A model generated the notes under the pieces. The model made no database searches and was not told the origin of the DNA. It saw only the letters and a program-made list of their open reading frames with translations. Of a stretch of 44,195 nt of DNA, positions 8,924-15,410 are shown in pieces. Source of the stretch: a virus; the IMG/VR virus record IMGVR_UViG_3300038532_000066, positions 1 through 44,195 of that record; one strand, written 5' to 3'. Each line of letters opens with the position of its first letter. Position 1 is the first letter of the stretch. The position numbers were made by a program, and so were the translations under genes.

Positions 8924-9272
8924 CTTTTCCGTTTATAAATTCTACACTTAGCTTCTTGAGGTCTTCTTTATCGAAGTCAATCTTAGACTCTGTTCTACTT
9001 CCGTTTAATCGGTGTGCTTCATCGTCGGAGCAGATCAATTTCATTAGGGCTACTTGAAGAGTCGCATTGTCTGATGCATACCACTTCTTTCGCATACTAA
9101 CCTTAGTACTAACCTTGTTAGAATCTAAAGCCTCTTTTATCTCGTCTATTTTATCTAAGCCCTTGTTATACAGCGTTGCCCTACATTCTTTAACGTAGTG
9201 CTGTATTTCATCAAAGAACATTAGGTTGTTCTCTTGTATTGCTTCTAAAGCCCTCGCTTTTAGATCAGCCAT
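8913..9272 (-). CDS. Terminase small subunit candidate
   Basis: A 119-aa helical protein. Residues 50-95 (VSTKVSMRKKWYASDNATLQ followed by a helix and SDDEAHRLNG) match the pattern I know from small-terminase proteins of Bacteroidota phages: basic helix, W-Y-x-S-x-N-x-T-L-Q, then LxKLI and an acidic turn. Such proteins recognise the packaging site and load the large terminase. The large subunit lies 25 kb away at 34230-35522, which is unusual. The start overlaps the stop of an upstream 28-aa membrane peptide (TAATG). Confidence 0.6.
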   Translation of the reverse strand: MADLKARALEAIQENNLMFFDEIQHYVKECRATLYNKGLDKIDEIKEALDSNKVSTKVSMRKKWYASDNATLQVALMKLICSDDEAHRLNGSRTESKIDFDKEDLKKLSVEFINGKDGV

Positions 9273-9358
9273 TACCGCCTCGATTTAAGACACTCATACG
9301 CAATGCTCCCCAAGACGTAAGCCGTCATGATAATAGCCAGTATCTGTAGTGGTGTCAT
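9272..9358 (-). CDS. 28-aa membrane peptide
   Basis: ATG at 9358, 28 codons (MTPLQILAIIMTAYVLGSIA then YECLKSRR). It has one hydrophobic helix with a basic tail. Its stop overlaps the start of the small-terminase gene as TAATG. A promoter -7 box lies 5 nt upstream of the ATG, the same spacing as at other genes here, which supports a real and possibly leaderless gene. Confidence 0.55.
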   Translation of the reverse strand: MTPLQILAIIMTAYVLGSIAYECLKSRR

Positions 9359-9363
9359 TGGTA

Positions 9364-9371
9364 CAAAATTA
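9364..9371 (-). promoter_or_regulatory. Promoter -7 box TAATTTTG
   Basis: On the minus strand TAATTTTG matches the Bacteroidota -7 consensus TAnnTTTG. No clean TTG lies 19-21 nt upstream. The box ends 5 nt before the ATG at 9358, so the transcript would have almost no leader. An identical box precedes 33814. Confidence 0.5.
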
Positions 9372-9382
9372 ATCAATTTCCG

Positions 9383-9436
9383 TCAACCTGTGATAAATGC
9401 CACTATCGCGCCACTTATCAAACCGTTGGCAAACAT
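9383..9436 (-). CDS. Possible 17-aa hydrophobic peptide
   Basis: ATG at 9436 overlaps the stop of the preceding 28-aa frame (TAATG) and gives MFANGLISGAIVAFITG then TGA. It is short and hydrophobic. The coupling to the upstream frame is the only support. It may be a relic or a chance frame. Confidence 0.25.
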   Translation of the reverse strand: MFANGLISGAIVAFITG

Positions 9437-9522
9437 TAAAACGACACTTCGTTTTTGCCAACATCAGATAAAAACACATGCTCTGTCAGTGCATCGTTCG
9501 GGTGTAGGTGTTTAGCGTCCAT
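9436..9522 (-). CDS. 28-aa hypothetical peptide
   Basis: ATG at 9522 begins three bases after the stop of the 71-aa gene and runs 28 codons (MDAKHLHPNDALTEHVFLSD...). The stop overlaps the next ATG (TAATG). It fills an otherwise empty stretch of a densely packed operon, so it is probably translated. The function is unknown. Confidence 0.4.
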   Translation of the reverse strand: MDAKHLHPNDALTEHVFLSDVGKNEVSF

Positions 9523-9533
9523 AATTAAATATT
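9521..9533. repeat. 13-bp inverted repeat, outer end of segment A
   Basis: ATAATTAAATATT here is the reverse complement of 9982-9994. The same inverted pair brackets 22580-23377. The two flanks enclose the genes 9525-9976 and include the stop codon of the last one. Confidence 0.7.
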
Positions 9534-9740
9534 CCCACGCACAATTACGGCTTTGCGTATGGGGCATTCTCTAACCTTTCCATCATCGCAAGCAACTGTT
9601 AGGTATGTCGTTCCCCAAAAACTTTTGGTTGTCCCGATAACATCGCCCTCGTAATCAACATCAAGCAATGATAAATCTTCACTCCAATACATTTCTGGTA
9701 TAGTATGCAATGGCCTAACATATTTCCATTTAACTCTCAT
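9525..9740 (-). CDS. Hypothetical 71-aa protein in IR-flanked segment
   Basis: A 71-aa protein (MRVKWKYVRPLHTIPEMYW...) rich in Trp/Tyr, with a small SH3-like beta pattern (GDVIGTTKSFWGTTYLTVAC). Its ATG overlaps the stop of the upstream gene by 4 nt. The codons for the last residues (N-I-stop, AATATTTAA) are part of the terminal inverted repeat. The 257-aa gene at 22600 ends with the same N-I-stop. No family is recognised. Confidence 0.65.
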   Translation of the reverse strand: MRVKWKYVRPLHTIPEMYWSEDLSLLDVDYEGDVIGTTKSFWGTTYLTVACDDGKVRECPIRKAVIVRGNI

Positions 9741-9976
9741 CCGTTTATGAATTTATCATGCTTTTCGTGGTAGATGTTTGCTTGCTCATCGGGTATCTTC
9801 ATAAGTTCAGATTGCCACACCTCGCTCTGCGTTATTTCTCTGTATGTAATCCATGATTTTGTTCCTTCGTTCCACCTCATCCATACTGGCTTTCCGTAGT
9901 ACATTCTGCACCAATACGGTCTATTGTTACCATCGATGAATACAAACCCTTTTTCGTCTAATTTCTCTAAGGCCAT
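9737..9976 (-). CDS. Hypothetical 79-aa protein in IR-flanked segment
   Basis: A 79-aa protein (MALEKLDEKGFVFIDGNNRP...) rich in Trp and Tyr. It is the first gene of the leftward block 9976-124. Upstream is an AT-rich stretch AGTAATAATTAAATATT followed by GAGCGATGGC. The same two blocks precede the gene at 22600, separated there by two extra T. No domain is recognised. Confidence 0.65.
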   Translation of the reverse strand: MALEKLDEKGFVFIDGNNRPYWCRMYYGKPVWMRWNEGTKSWITYREITQSEVWQSELMKIPDEQANIYHEKHDKFING

Positions 9977-9981
9977 CGCTC

Positions 9982-9994
9982 AATATTTAATTAT
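9982..9994. repeat. 13-bp inverted repeat, inner end of segment A
   Basis: AATATTTAATTAT is the reverse complement of 9521-9533. It lies just upstream of the ATG at 9976 and overlaps the likely promoter of that gene. Confidence 0.7.
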
Positions 9995-10041
9995 TACTGT
10001 ATTGCTTCGTAGTTAGTTTTGTGCTGATATACCGTGCCAGT

Positions 10042-10100
10042 GTACAACACACGCTATAGCCCATACCCTTCGGGATACGTGCCATAGCTACATCGTTGAA
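10042..10100. repeat. Isolated attC-like palindrome
   Basis: ACAAC (10044-10048) and GTTGAAT (from 10095) flank an imperfect hairpin containing GCTAT (10053-10057) paired with ATAGC (10084-10088). GTTGAAT fits the integron core GTTRRRY. It lies in the divergent gap between the leftward and rightward operons. On the minus strand its GTTGTACAC is complementary to GTGTACAAC at 23424-23432, the site after segment B. Confidence 0.4.
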
Positions 10101-10138
10101 TGAAAATCGGTCTACATTCACCCGTCAATAATAAACGT

Positions 10139-10146
10139 TATTTTTG
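10139..10146 (+). promoter_or_regulatory. Promoter -7 box TATTTTTG
   Basis: TATTTTTG matches TAnnTTTG. The -33 position 19 nt upstream reads TTC rather than TTG. It ends 4 nt before the ATG at 10151, as at 36421 and 43516, suggesting near-leaderless early transcription. Confidence 0.5.
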
Positions 10147-10150
10147 ACAA

Positions 10151-10735
10151 ATGCAAAAGTATCTAGGTTACATTATAGCCGTTGCACTACTAATCGCTTT
10201 CTTCCTGTTCAGAGGTTGTGGCCCTGATAACGTTAGAGTTGAAACTGAATACATCTACGACACAACCGAGCGTGTTATTATTAAGGAGATTCCAAAGGTT
10301 GTTGAAACGATACACTACCGCGAAGTCCCAAAACTAATAAGAGATACTATTACGCTAACCAAGCACGACACGTTAGCGATAGTAACGCAATGGATGGACA
10401 GTCTAAAGACGTTTGAGGACGTTAGGCGGGACACTAATATAGAGGCTACTATTACTGATACCATCTATCAAAATGAGATTGTTGGGCGTTCATTTGCTTA
10501 CAAGATTCTAAGACCAACGATAGTAAACACCTACAAACCAGACCGTTTTCAGTTAATCTTATCGGCTCAGATGGGAACGGGTATTAGTTACAATAACGAA
10601 TTTAACTCTATATTTGGGGGCGTGGACTTAGGATTGAAGTTTAAAAGTGGGACTTATTTCTCATTAGGCTACATGGCTGGGGAGTCACACTTTGCCACGT
10701 TAAGAGTAGGACAAGTAATAAGACTTAAACGATGA
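10151..10735 (+). CDS. Membrane-anchored protein, spanin-like candidate
   Basis: A 194-aa protein. Residues 3-22 form one hydrophobic helix (YLGYIIAVALLIAFFLF) followed by GCGP, then a charged stretch with many Thr/Val/Ile (30-125). The C-terminus (135-194) alternates hydrophobic and polar residues with Gly turns and ends LRVGQVIRLKR, like an outer-membrane beta-strand segment. One inner-membrane anchor plus a periplasmic domain suggests an envelope role such as spanin. This is inference. It is the first gene of the rightward operon. Confidence 0.6.
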   Translation: MQKYLGYIIAVALLIAFFLFRGCGPDNVRVETEYIYDTTERVIIKEIPKVVETIHYREVPKLIRDTITLTKHDTLAIVTQWMDSLKTFEDVRRDTNIEATITDTIYQNEIVGRSFAYKILRPTIVNTYKPDRFQLILSAQMGTGISYNNEFNSIFGGVDLGLKFKSGTYFSLGYMAGESHFATLRVGQVIRLKR

Positions 10736-10902
10736 ACAACGGAAGGTTACGACTAGACCATATTAGAAAACTTCACCCCAACCTATCTATGAGTGAGGCT
10801 TTGGACTTGCTGAAATTTGCGAGGAAGAATACCATTACGCATATTGAGTGCTATGGTAACGGTGAAATCATTTACCCGAAGTGGTTATCTAAATCAAAAT
10901 GA
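10732..10902 (+). CDS. Hypothetical 56-aa protein
   Basis: ATG at 10732 overlaps the stop of the upstream gene (ATGA) and the stop overlaps the next ATG in the same way. The 56-aa product (MNNGRLRLDHIRKLHPNLSM...) is basic and helical, resembling a small DNA-binding fold, but I recognise no family. The double overlap supports it being real. Confidence 0.6.
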   Translation: MNNGRLRLDHIRKLHPNLSMSEALDLLKFARKNTITHIECYGNGEIIYPKWLSKSK

Positions 10903-11108
10903 CCGAGACCTGCTACCCTTCCTGCAAATGCGTTAAGCGGTTCGTTGACCACTTTCTAAAGATAAACGCAGCGAGACAGGCGAAGCTAGGAATAGGCTCA
11001 ACAGACGAAGAGAAACAAGCGGCTAAGGACGAGTGGTTAAAAGACCTTGAATTGATAAGGATACTAGACCCTGTTTTAGCTAACACGCTACACGCCCAAG
11101 ACGACTGA
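10899..11108 (+). CDS. Hypothetical 69-aa protein
   Basis: A 69-aa protein with an N-terminal Cys cluster (MTETCYPSCKC), then helices. It lies between a coupled 56-aa gene and the metallophosphoesterase, 4 nt before the latter. The Cys cluster could bind metal, but there are only three cysteines. The function is unknown. Confidence 0.6.
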   Translation: MTETCYPSCKCVKRFVDHFLKINAARQAKLGIGSTDEEKQAAKDEWLKDLELIRILDPVLANTLHAQDD

Positions 11109-11112
11109 AAAC

Positions 11113-12144
11113 ATGGCAGGAAAACGAACAGTATCAGGTGAGACTATCTTAGAATATCTTAATGATTCAAGATGGAAGAACACCCCTACTAAGTCATTAG
11201 CTAAGTTAATCTATAAAGAGAATCCAGAGGTATTTCGAGATGTTGAGCATGTTCGTGCTAGGCTTAGATACTATAAGGGTCAATCGGGTAAAGAACTTCG
11301 TGAGAAGTTATCAGATAGGTCGCACACAACAAAAAGAGCAGAGGCGGCTATTGCTTTAGGCATACCAAACCCCTACGGGTTACCTGATTCAGATGAGGAC
11401 GAATGGGATGCGTATGTATTGCCAAAAGCGTGTACTAGAATCCTACTTCTTTCTGATATTCACGTACCATACCATAATATTGAGGCAATTACGAAAGCGA
11501 TTGAGTACGGAAAGGAAAAGAAAGCCAACGCGATTGTATTCAATGGCGATACGGTGGACTGTTACGCCTTGTCTCGATACGAAAAAGACCCACGAAAGCG
11601 AAGATTCGCAGAAGAGTTAGAAGCCACCAGACAGCTTTTAAAGGTCTTTAGAGAGCAGTTTCCTGGAGTTCCTTTTTACTTCAAACTTGGCAACCATGAA
11701 GAAAGGTATGAGGCTTACATGAGATCAAAAGCGCCTGAGTTATTGGGCGCGCCTGAGTTCACCTTAGACACCTTATTAAGGTTTGGTGAGCTGGGTTGTG
11801 ATCTAATACAGGATAAGCGGATCATAAAGGCTGGTAAACTGAACATCATGCACGGCCACGAGTTCGGGCGGTCTGTCTTTAGTCCTGTTAATCCAGCACG
11901 AGGTTACTACATGAGGTCAAAGACTACAGTAATCTGTGGACACAATCACCAAACGTCTAGCCATACTGAAAAGAATATGGAAGGTAAGGTAGTTACAACT
12001 TGGTCTACTGGTTGTCTTTGTGAGATGCACCCTCAGTACATGCCCGTTAATAAGTGGAATCACGGGTTTGCGTTTGTTTACGTAGATGAAAAAGGTGAAT
12101 TTGAAGTTGATAACCTTTCGATTATTGACGGCAAGATTCGATGA
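11113..12144 (+). CDS. Calcineurin-like metallophosphoesterase
   Basis: A 343-aa protein. An N-terminal 95 residues of helical, possibly DNA-binding sequence precede a complete metallophosphoesterase core: DIH (115-117), NGD (144-146), GNHE (193-196), HGHE (247-250) and GHNH (276-279). These are the residues that bind the two catalytic metal ions. Phage members act as phosphatases or nucleases; the substrate cannot be read from sequence. The gene overlaps the following membrane-protein gene by 4 nt. Confidence 0.88.
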   Translation: MAGKRTVSGETILEYLNDSRWKNTPTKSLAKLIYKENPEVFRDVEHVRARLRYYKGQSGKELREKLSDRSHTTKRAEAAIALGIPNPYGLPDSDEDEWDAYVLPKACTRILLLSDIHVPYHNIEAITKAIEYGKEKKANAIVFNGDTVDCYALSRYEKDPRKRRFAEELEATRQLLKVFREQFPGVPFYFKLGNHEERYEAYMRSKAPELLGAPEFTLDTLLRFGELGCDLIQDKRIIKAGKLNIMHGHEFGRSVFSPVNPARGYYMRSKTTVICGHNHQTSSHTEKNMEGKVVTTWSTGCLCEMHPQYMPVNKWNHGFAFVYVDEKGEFEVDNLSIIDGKIR

Positions 12145-12356
12145 GTGAGGTTGTTTTTATCATAACGATAATCCTGATAATCAACCTAGTAGTCCTGCTA
12201 TTCAGTTTTATAGGTCTTTGCCTTTTAATCTGGATGCACTACAAGTATCGCAATCTAAGAGACCAAGTGGATGGGATATTCGACACGTGCGCTAATACTG
12301 ATGAGTTGTTAGCGTATCAGGCACAGCAGGAGCAGATAACGGCTTCTCAGAACTAA
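12141..12356 (+). CDS. Small membrane protein with coiled tail
   Basis: A 71-aa protein with one long hydrophobic segment, possibly a hairpin (residues 4-33), then a basic and helical tail ending in a Gln-rich stretch. Its start overlaps the metallophosphoesterase stop (ATGA). It is the last gene before a roughly 500-bp non-coding stretch. The role is unknown. Confidence 0.65.
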   Translation: MSEVVFIITIILIINLVVLLFSFIGLCLLIWMHYKYRNLRDQVDGIFDTCANTDELLAYQAQQEQITASQN

Positions 12357-12426
12357 TTTTGTTATACAGTATTTAATAGTACTTTTACAGCAGCCCGTTT
12401 CGGGTTAGCGGTTTGCCAAAATTGCG

Positions 12427-12458
12427 GCCCTGTCCTGTTGGATGGGGCTAATTTTTTT
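12427..12458 (+). terminator. Terminator-like hairpin with T run
   Basis: GCCCTGTCC (12427-12435) and GGATGGGGC (12440-12448) form a 9-bp stem with two G-U pairs and a 4-nt loop, followed by TA-A and seven T. It would end the operon 10151-12356. If the surrounding region is one long structured RNA, this hairpin would be internal to it. Confidence 0.6.
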
Positions 12459-12467
12459 CTATATTTG
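12438..12467 (+). promoter_or_regulatory. Promoter TTG-19-TATATTTG
   Basis: TTG at 12438-12440, a 19-nt spacer, and TATATTTG at 12460-12467 match the Bacteroidota sigma consensus. The -33 lies inside the terminator stem, so the two elements are nested. Transcription would start near 12474, within the structured region. The box and the next four bases (TACC) recur at 19163. Confidence 0.55.
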
Positions 12468-12814
12468 TACCTATAATTGTCGGGGTTAATAAGAGTTGAC
12501 CGACAGCGAAGGCAAACCGCGAACAAGCTCAACCAATTTTCATAGTGTAGAAAGCCCCGTAGGTGCAATGTCGTCCGACTGACAACACCAAGCTAAAGCA
12601 TACGTGCCAACGGTTAAAACAAGGGGTTATTCCAAACGATACTAAACCAGTATCAAGTGGCGGCACAAAGGATTGAGGAGGCCACGACTAATGTAAGGAA
12701 GGTATACGCTAACCAAATAGGCACTACTCCCCCTAATGCTTAGATAGAGTCGGTATGTTTAAGAGTGAACCTTATTTAGAAACATTCCAAATAAGCATTA
12801 AACGAAGCCTTTCT

Positions 12815-12844
12815 TTGCACTTTATGTAAATAGTTGTATGTTTG
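12815..12844 (+). promoter_or_regulatory. Early promoter TTG-19-TATGTTTG
   Basis: TTG (12815-12817), 19-nt spacer and TATGTTTG (12837-12844). The -33 half (TTTGCACTTTAT) is repeated almost exactly at 15832, indicating a shared phage promoter. It drives the replication operon starting at 12862. Confidence 0.75.
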
Positions 12845-12861
12845 GAGAAACAAATAAAGCG

Positions 12862-12996
12862 ATGGATATATTACATCACATAATTCACATCATAGCCCTA
12901 GCAGCGGTGGGTGTTGGGGTTATAATTGAAAAAGATAGGCGGGTGCGCACATGGATGGTTGTCTGTTTGATTTGGATTGTAGCCTCAATGACATGA
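12862..12996 (+). CDS. 44-aa membrane protein
   Basis: ATG at 12862, 18 nt after the promoter -7 box. The 44-aa product has two hydrophobic helices (residues 6-22 and 31-43) separated by a charged loop KDRRVR. The stop overlaps the next ATG (ATGA), supporting translation. The function is unknown. Confidence 0.65.
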   Translation: MDILHHIIHIIALAAVGVGVIIEKDRRVRTWMVVCLIWIVASMT

Positions 12997-13208
12997 CCTA
13001 TACCCCCGAACAGATAACCCAACTACGAGATAGGCTACCCGCTGGAATGTTAGCAGACCTAGCGCGTCAGGTTGGCATGAAGTACACAACAGCCCGTTAT
13101 GCGTTTAGCGCAGTTAATAAGAAAGGCTACGGCAACTTTGAATCAAGACAACAACTTTATAAACTCGCTGAGGACAAACTAAAAGACCTTGGCTTTAAAC
13201 TCAAATAA
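12993..13208 (+). CDS. Small helix-turn-helix protein
   Basis: A 71-aa protein from ATG 12993, chosen because it overlaps the upstream stop (ATGA); an ATG at 12951 is possible but would overlap the upstream gene. MLADLARQVGMKYTTARYAF (residues 19-38) reads as helix-turn-helix, followed by a second helix with Arg/Gln/Lys. It is likely a DNA-binding regulator of the early operon. The target is unknown. Confidence 0.6.
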   Translation: MTYTPEQITQLRDRLPAGMLADLARQVGMKYTTARYAFSAVNKKGYGNFESRQQLYKLAEDKLKDLGFKLK

Positions 13209-13209
13209 G

Positions 13210-13497
13210 ATGAAATGGCTGAACACATTGATCGGTACTTATCATGGCTGGATAGACAGCAAGAAGATTGCAGGGCAGAAATCCGAAGCCTCGAATGGAC
13301 GCTTGCCAAAAGTAAAGCAACACTCGCAAAGAGTAAAAGATTGGGCTTTGAGCGTTCTCGAAAGTTCGGAGACGGTCGAGCAATCATTCACCGGATTGAA
13401 GCTCTTGGAGCTGGCGGGGTTGACCGACTGTGATGAGTACAAAGTGTGGAACGAATTTAAGAACAGCCTTGAATGGCAACCAAAACAACAGCGATGA
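13210..13497 (+). CDS. Hypothetical 95-aa protein (overlapped by another frame)
   Basis: ATG at 13210 is one base after the upstream stop, and the stop overlaps the next gene as ATGA, so this frame fits the operon. The product is helical with a C-terminal EYKVWNEFKNSLEWQPKQQR. A second long frame, 13215-13433, lies in the +2 register (see findings). No family is recognised. Confidence 0.6.
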   Translation: MKWLNTLIGTYHGWIDSKKIAGQKSEASNGRLPKVKQHSQRVKDWALSVLESSETVEQSFTGLKLLELAGLTDCDEYKVWNEFKNSLEWQPKQQR

Positions 13498-13730
13498 AAA
13501 TAGAAGTAAAAGAAGTAGAGAAGTCGCCAAACAGCAAATACCCAAAATTAATGTACATGGACGATAAGCGCGTGATACTTTTAGCCACAGGTGAGACTGA
13601 GGGCGGCTTGGTGCGAGGTATGATTATACACTCCTTAGTTGGTGTGGCGAGTGACGTTGGGGCTTATGATGAAGGGTGGGTTTTAGAAGTTGAAGATTTC
13701 AACGGCACAATAACCTTGTCAAACAACTAA
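13494..13730 (+). CDS. Hypothetical 78-aa beta-rich protein
   Basis: A 78-aa product from ATG 13494 (MKIEVKEVEKSPNSKYPKLM...), beta-rich, with a GETEGGLVRGMI turn. The in-frame ATG at 13473 would add seven residues, but 13494 gives the usual ATGA coupling. It lies just upstream of the annealing protein. The function is unknown. Confidence 0.6.
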   Translation: MKIEVKEVEKSPNSKYPKLMYMDDKRVILLATGETEGGLVRGMIIHSLVGVASDVGAYDEGWVLEVEDFNGTITLSNN

Positions 13731-13749
13731 AAACAACTATCTTAAAGCG

Positions 13750-14385
13750 ATGAAAGAACTAATAACAGCCGTTAACTCGGTAATGAAAGAAGTAAAGGGA
13801 ATGGAAAAAAACAGCCGCGTTGGTGGCAATTCCAAAAACGCCTACAACGGAACAAAAGACCAAGACGTTAAAGAGGTATTTAATGACGCACTATCTAAGC
13901 ATGGTCTAGCAATGATACCTTTTGACATTGAAGAGTCAACTCAGGTTGATAGGTGGGAGGGTGTAGACCCGTGGAGCAAATCAACGCCAAAGGATACTAA
14001 GATGTTCCAGTCTGTGTTTACAAAGGTTGTAGTTAAGTATAATCTATACCACGTAAGCGGTCAATCAATAGTCGTTTGCGGATACGGGCACGGGGTTGAT
14101 CCGCAAGATAAGGGAGCGGGAAAGGCGACAACTTACGCAATGAAAAACGCTCTACTCTATACATTCCTTACACCTGTTGGGAAAATTGACGATACAGAGA
14201 CAACACACTCTAACGAAATTCAAACCCCACAAGCGAAAGCAAAGCAAGTCTTAACAGCCAACCACCCTAAGTACAATGAGTGCATCAAGTATCTCAAAGG
14301 TGCTGGCTCAATGACCAAACTAAAGGAAGGTTATGAGATAAGTAAAGACGTTGAGGAGAAACTAATGGCAATCGTATTAGCATGA
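13750..14385 (+). CDS. erf: ERF-family single-strand annealing protein
   Basis: A 211-aa protein. The core YGHGVDPQDKGAGKATTYAM followed by KNALLYTFLTPV and a DD pair (residues 112-149) is the ERF superfamily signature. ERF proteins anneal complementary single strands during phage recombination, alone or with an exonuclease. No exonuclease gene is evident nearby. The C-terminal 60 residues are a separate helical tail. The gene shares the replication operon with the DUF3127-like and NinG proteins. Confidence 0.85.
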   Translation: MKELITAVNSVMKEVKGMEKNSRVGGNSKNAYNGTKDQDVKEVFNDALSKHGLAMIPFDIEESTQVDRWEGVDPWSKSTPKDTKMFQSVFTKVVVKYNLYHVSGQSIVVCGYGHGVDPQDKGAGKATTYAMKNALLYTFLTPVGKIDDTETTHSNEIQTPQAKAKQVLTANHPKYNECIKYLKGAGSMTKLKEGYEISKDVEEKLMAIVLA

Positions 14386-14519
14386 AAAACGCGATAATCT
14401 CACTATCATTTTACGGGCTATTCTTTGGCGTGATTGGCTTGGGAATCTACATTACTGGGACGGGCTGGCCTCTGTGGGCTTTGGTGTTCACGCCTAATAT
14501 TAAGATCAAATCAAAATGA
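14382..14519 (+). CDS. 45-aa membrane protein
   Basis: ATG at 14382 overlaps the ERF stop and its own stop overlaps the next ATG (both ATGA). The 45-aa product has one or two hydrophobic helices (residues 3-25 and 28-38) and a Lys-rich end. Function unknown. Confidence 0.6.
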   Translation: MKNAIISLSFYGLFFGVIGLGIYITGTGWPLWALVFTPNIKIKSK

Positions 14520-14746
14520 GTAGGGTCAACGATTGGTCAATACAACTCAACGCAGAGATGGACGCGGAAATCTTCCAACAGATACCCGAACACCTTAGAG
14601 ACCAGATAAAGACCAAGAAAATAGACTACGCTCACATGAAGCCTATCTATAAAAAGGACAAGCTGTGGAACGATGTTAACGACCAGCTAAAAGAGCTTTA
14701 CAAAACCCGCGCTGAAATTGAAGCGCGAATAAGAGCAGAGCAATGA
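14516..14746 (+). CDS. Hypothetical 76-aa helical protein
   Basis: A 76-aa charged, helical protein (MSRVNDWSIQLNAEMDAEIF...) with a coiled-coil-like C-terminus (NDQLKELYKTRAEIEARIRA). It overlaps both neighbours by 4 nt. It may act with the adjacent annealing machinery, but no family is recognised. Confidence 0.6.
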   Translation: MSRVNDWSIQLNAEMDAEIFQQIPEHLRDQIKTKKIDYAHMKPIYKKDKLWNDVNDQLKELYKTRAEIEARIRAEQ

Positions 14747-15105
14747 TAATTCTAAACGCAAGTGTGCAGAATATCACATCTAAAGTCGATAAAACCATCA
14801 AACTTACTTTCGTAACTCAGGAACTACCACCTAAAGACGCGGGTGAGTTATTCGGTATGCAGAATGAGTTAGTAGGTTTAGGCATTGCTAGAAACTCGCT
14901 AACGTCAGAAGAGGTTGACTTGCTAAGGGATAATAAGTTCGGCATTGACTCAATCCCAGGACAGAAATCCCAAAGCAAACGAATTAGAGACGTGCTTTAC
15001 GTACTTTGGAAGCAGAATAACGAGGGCTTTGAAACATCGGAAGCCTATTACAATCATAAAACGAATCAAATCATTTCACATCTTAAAGAGAAAATAGAGG
15101 ACTAA
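14743..15105 (+). CDS. Hypothetical 120-aa protein of recombination operon
   Basis: A 120-aa protein with a beta-strand start (MIILNASVQNITSKVDKTIK) and a helical second half. It overlaps the next gene by one base (TAATG). Its position between ERF and the OB-fold protein suggests a DNA-metabolism accessory. No motif allows a precise name. Confidence 0.55.
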   Translation: MIILNASVQNITSKVDKTIKLTFVTQELPPKDAGELFGMQNELVGLGIARNSLTSEEVDLLRDNKFGIDSIPGQKSQSKRIRDVLYVLWKQNNEGFETSEAYYNHKTNQIISHLKEKIED

Positions 15106-15410
15106 TGGCACACACAATCAAAGGAACAATTACACAGATAGGAGACGTTCAAGAGTTCTCTTCTGGGTTCACCAAAAAAGAAATGGTAATCGAAGAACCA
15201 GGCGAATACCCTAACCCTCTTCCGGTTGAAGCTGTCAAAGACGGAATAAGCAAGATGGACGGGTTTAGCGTAGGCGATGAAGTAAGCGCAGATGTGTTCG
15301 TTAACGGCAGAGAGTGGGAGGGTAGACACTTTGTAAACCTGAGACTTGCGAAGATTGAGAAGGTTGAAAGCGAGCAGCCTAAAGAGGAAGGTCAAAGTTT
15401 GCCGTTCTAG
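15105..15410 (+). CDS. DUF3127-like OB-fold protein
   Basis: A 101-aa protein. The pattern GTITQIGDVQEFSSGFTKKE, then MVIEE and GREWEGRHFVNLRL matches the DUF3127 family, common in Bacteroidota and their phages and predicted to be OB-fold single-strand-binding proteins. The acidic tail ends in LPF, like the partner-recruiting tip of SSB. It lies next to ERF and NinG. It probably coats single-stranded DNA during replication or annealing. Confidence 0.7.
   Translation: MAHTIKGTITQIGDVQEFSSGFTKKEMVIEEPGEYPNPLPVEAVKDGISKMDGFSVGDEVSADVFVNGREWEGRHFVNLRLAKIEKVESEQPKEEGQSLPF

Larger units (their letters stand above)
12395..12760 (+). ncRNA. Structured RNA with group-I-intron-like core
   Basis: No coding frame fits this stretch. 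It contains, in order, AATTGCGG (12420-12427, like the P element), CGACTAATG (12685-12693, like R) and TAGATAGAGTCGG (12741-12753, like S). CGACT pairs with AGTCG (P7), GGTTAGCG 12403-12410 with CGCTAACC 12707-12714 (P3) and AGGCA 12719-12723 with TGCTT 12737-12741 (P8), all in group I order. Other perfect stems are GCGGTTTGCC 12408-12417 / GGCAAACCGC 12511-12520 and a GATACT/AGTATC hairpin at 12638-12654. The P4 and Q elements are not convincing and no split exons are seen, so another structured RNA is possible. Confidence 0.45.

Noticed and set aside
12362-12568. 68-aa minus-strand frame in the intergenic stretch
   Set aside because: It overlaps the terminator, promoter and predicted stems and is not linked to a leftward operon.
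12395-12760. tmRNA or RNase P RNA
   Set aside because: Neither the tRNA-like ends and tag frame of tmRNA nor the conserved RNase P core sequences are present.
13157-13442. Three minus-strand frames of 60-76 aa
   Set aside because: They lie opposite the tightly coupled rightward operon and show Ser/Leu-rich, low-complexity translations typical of antisense frames.
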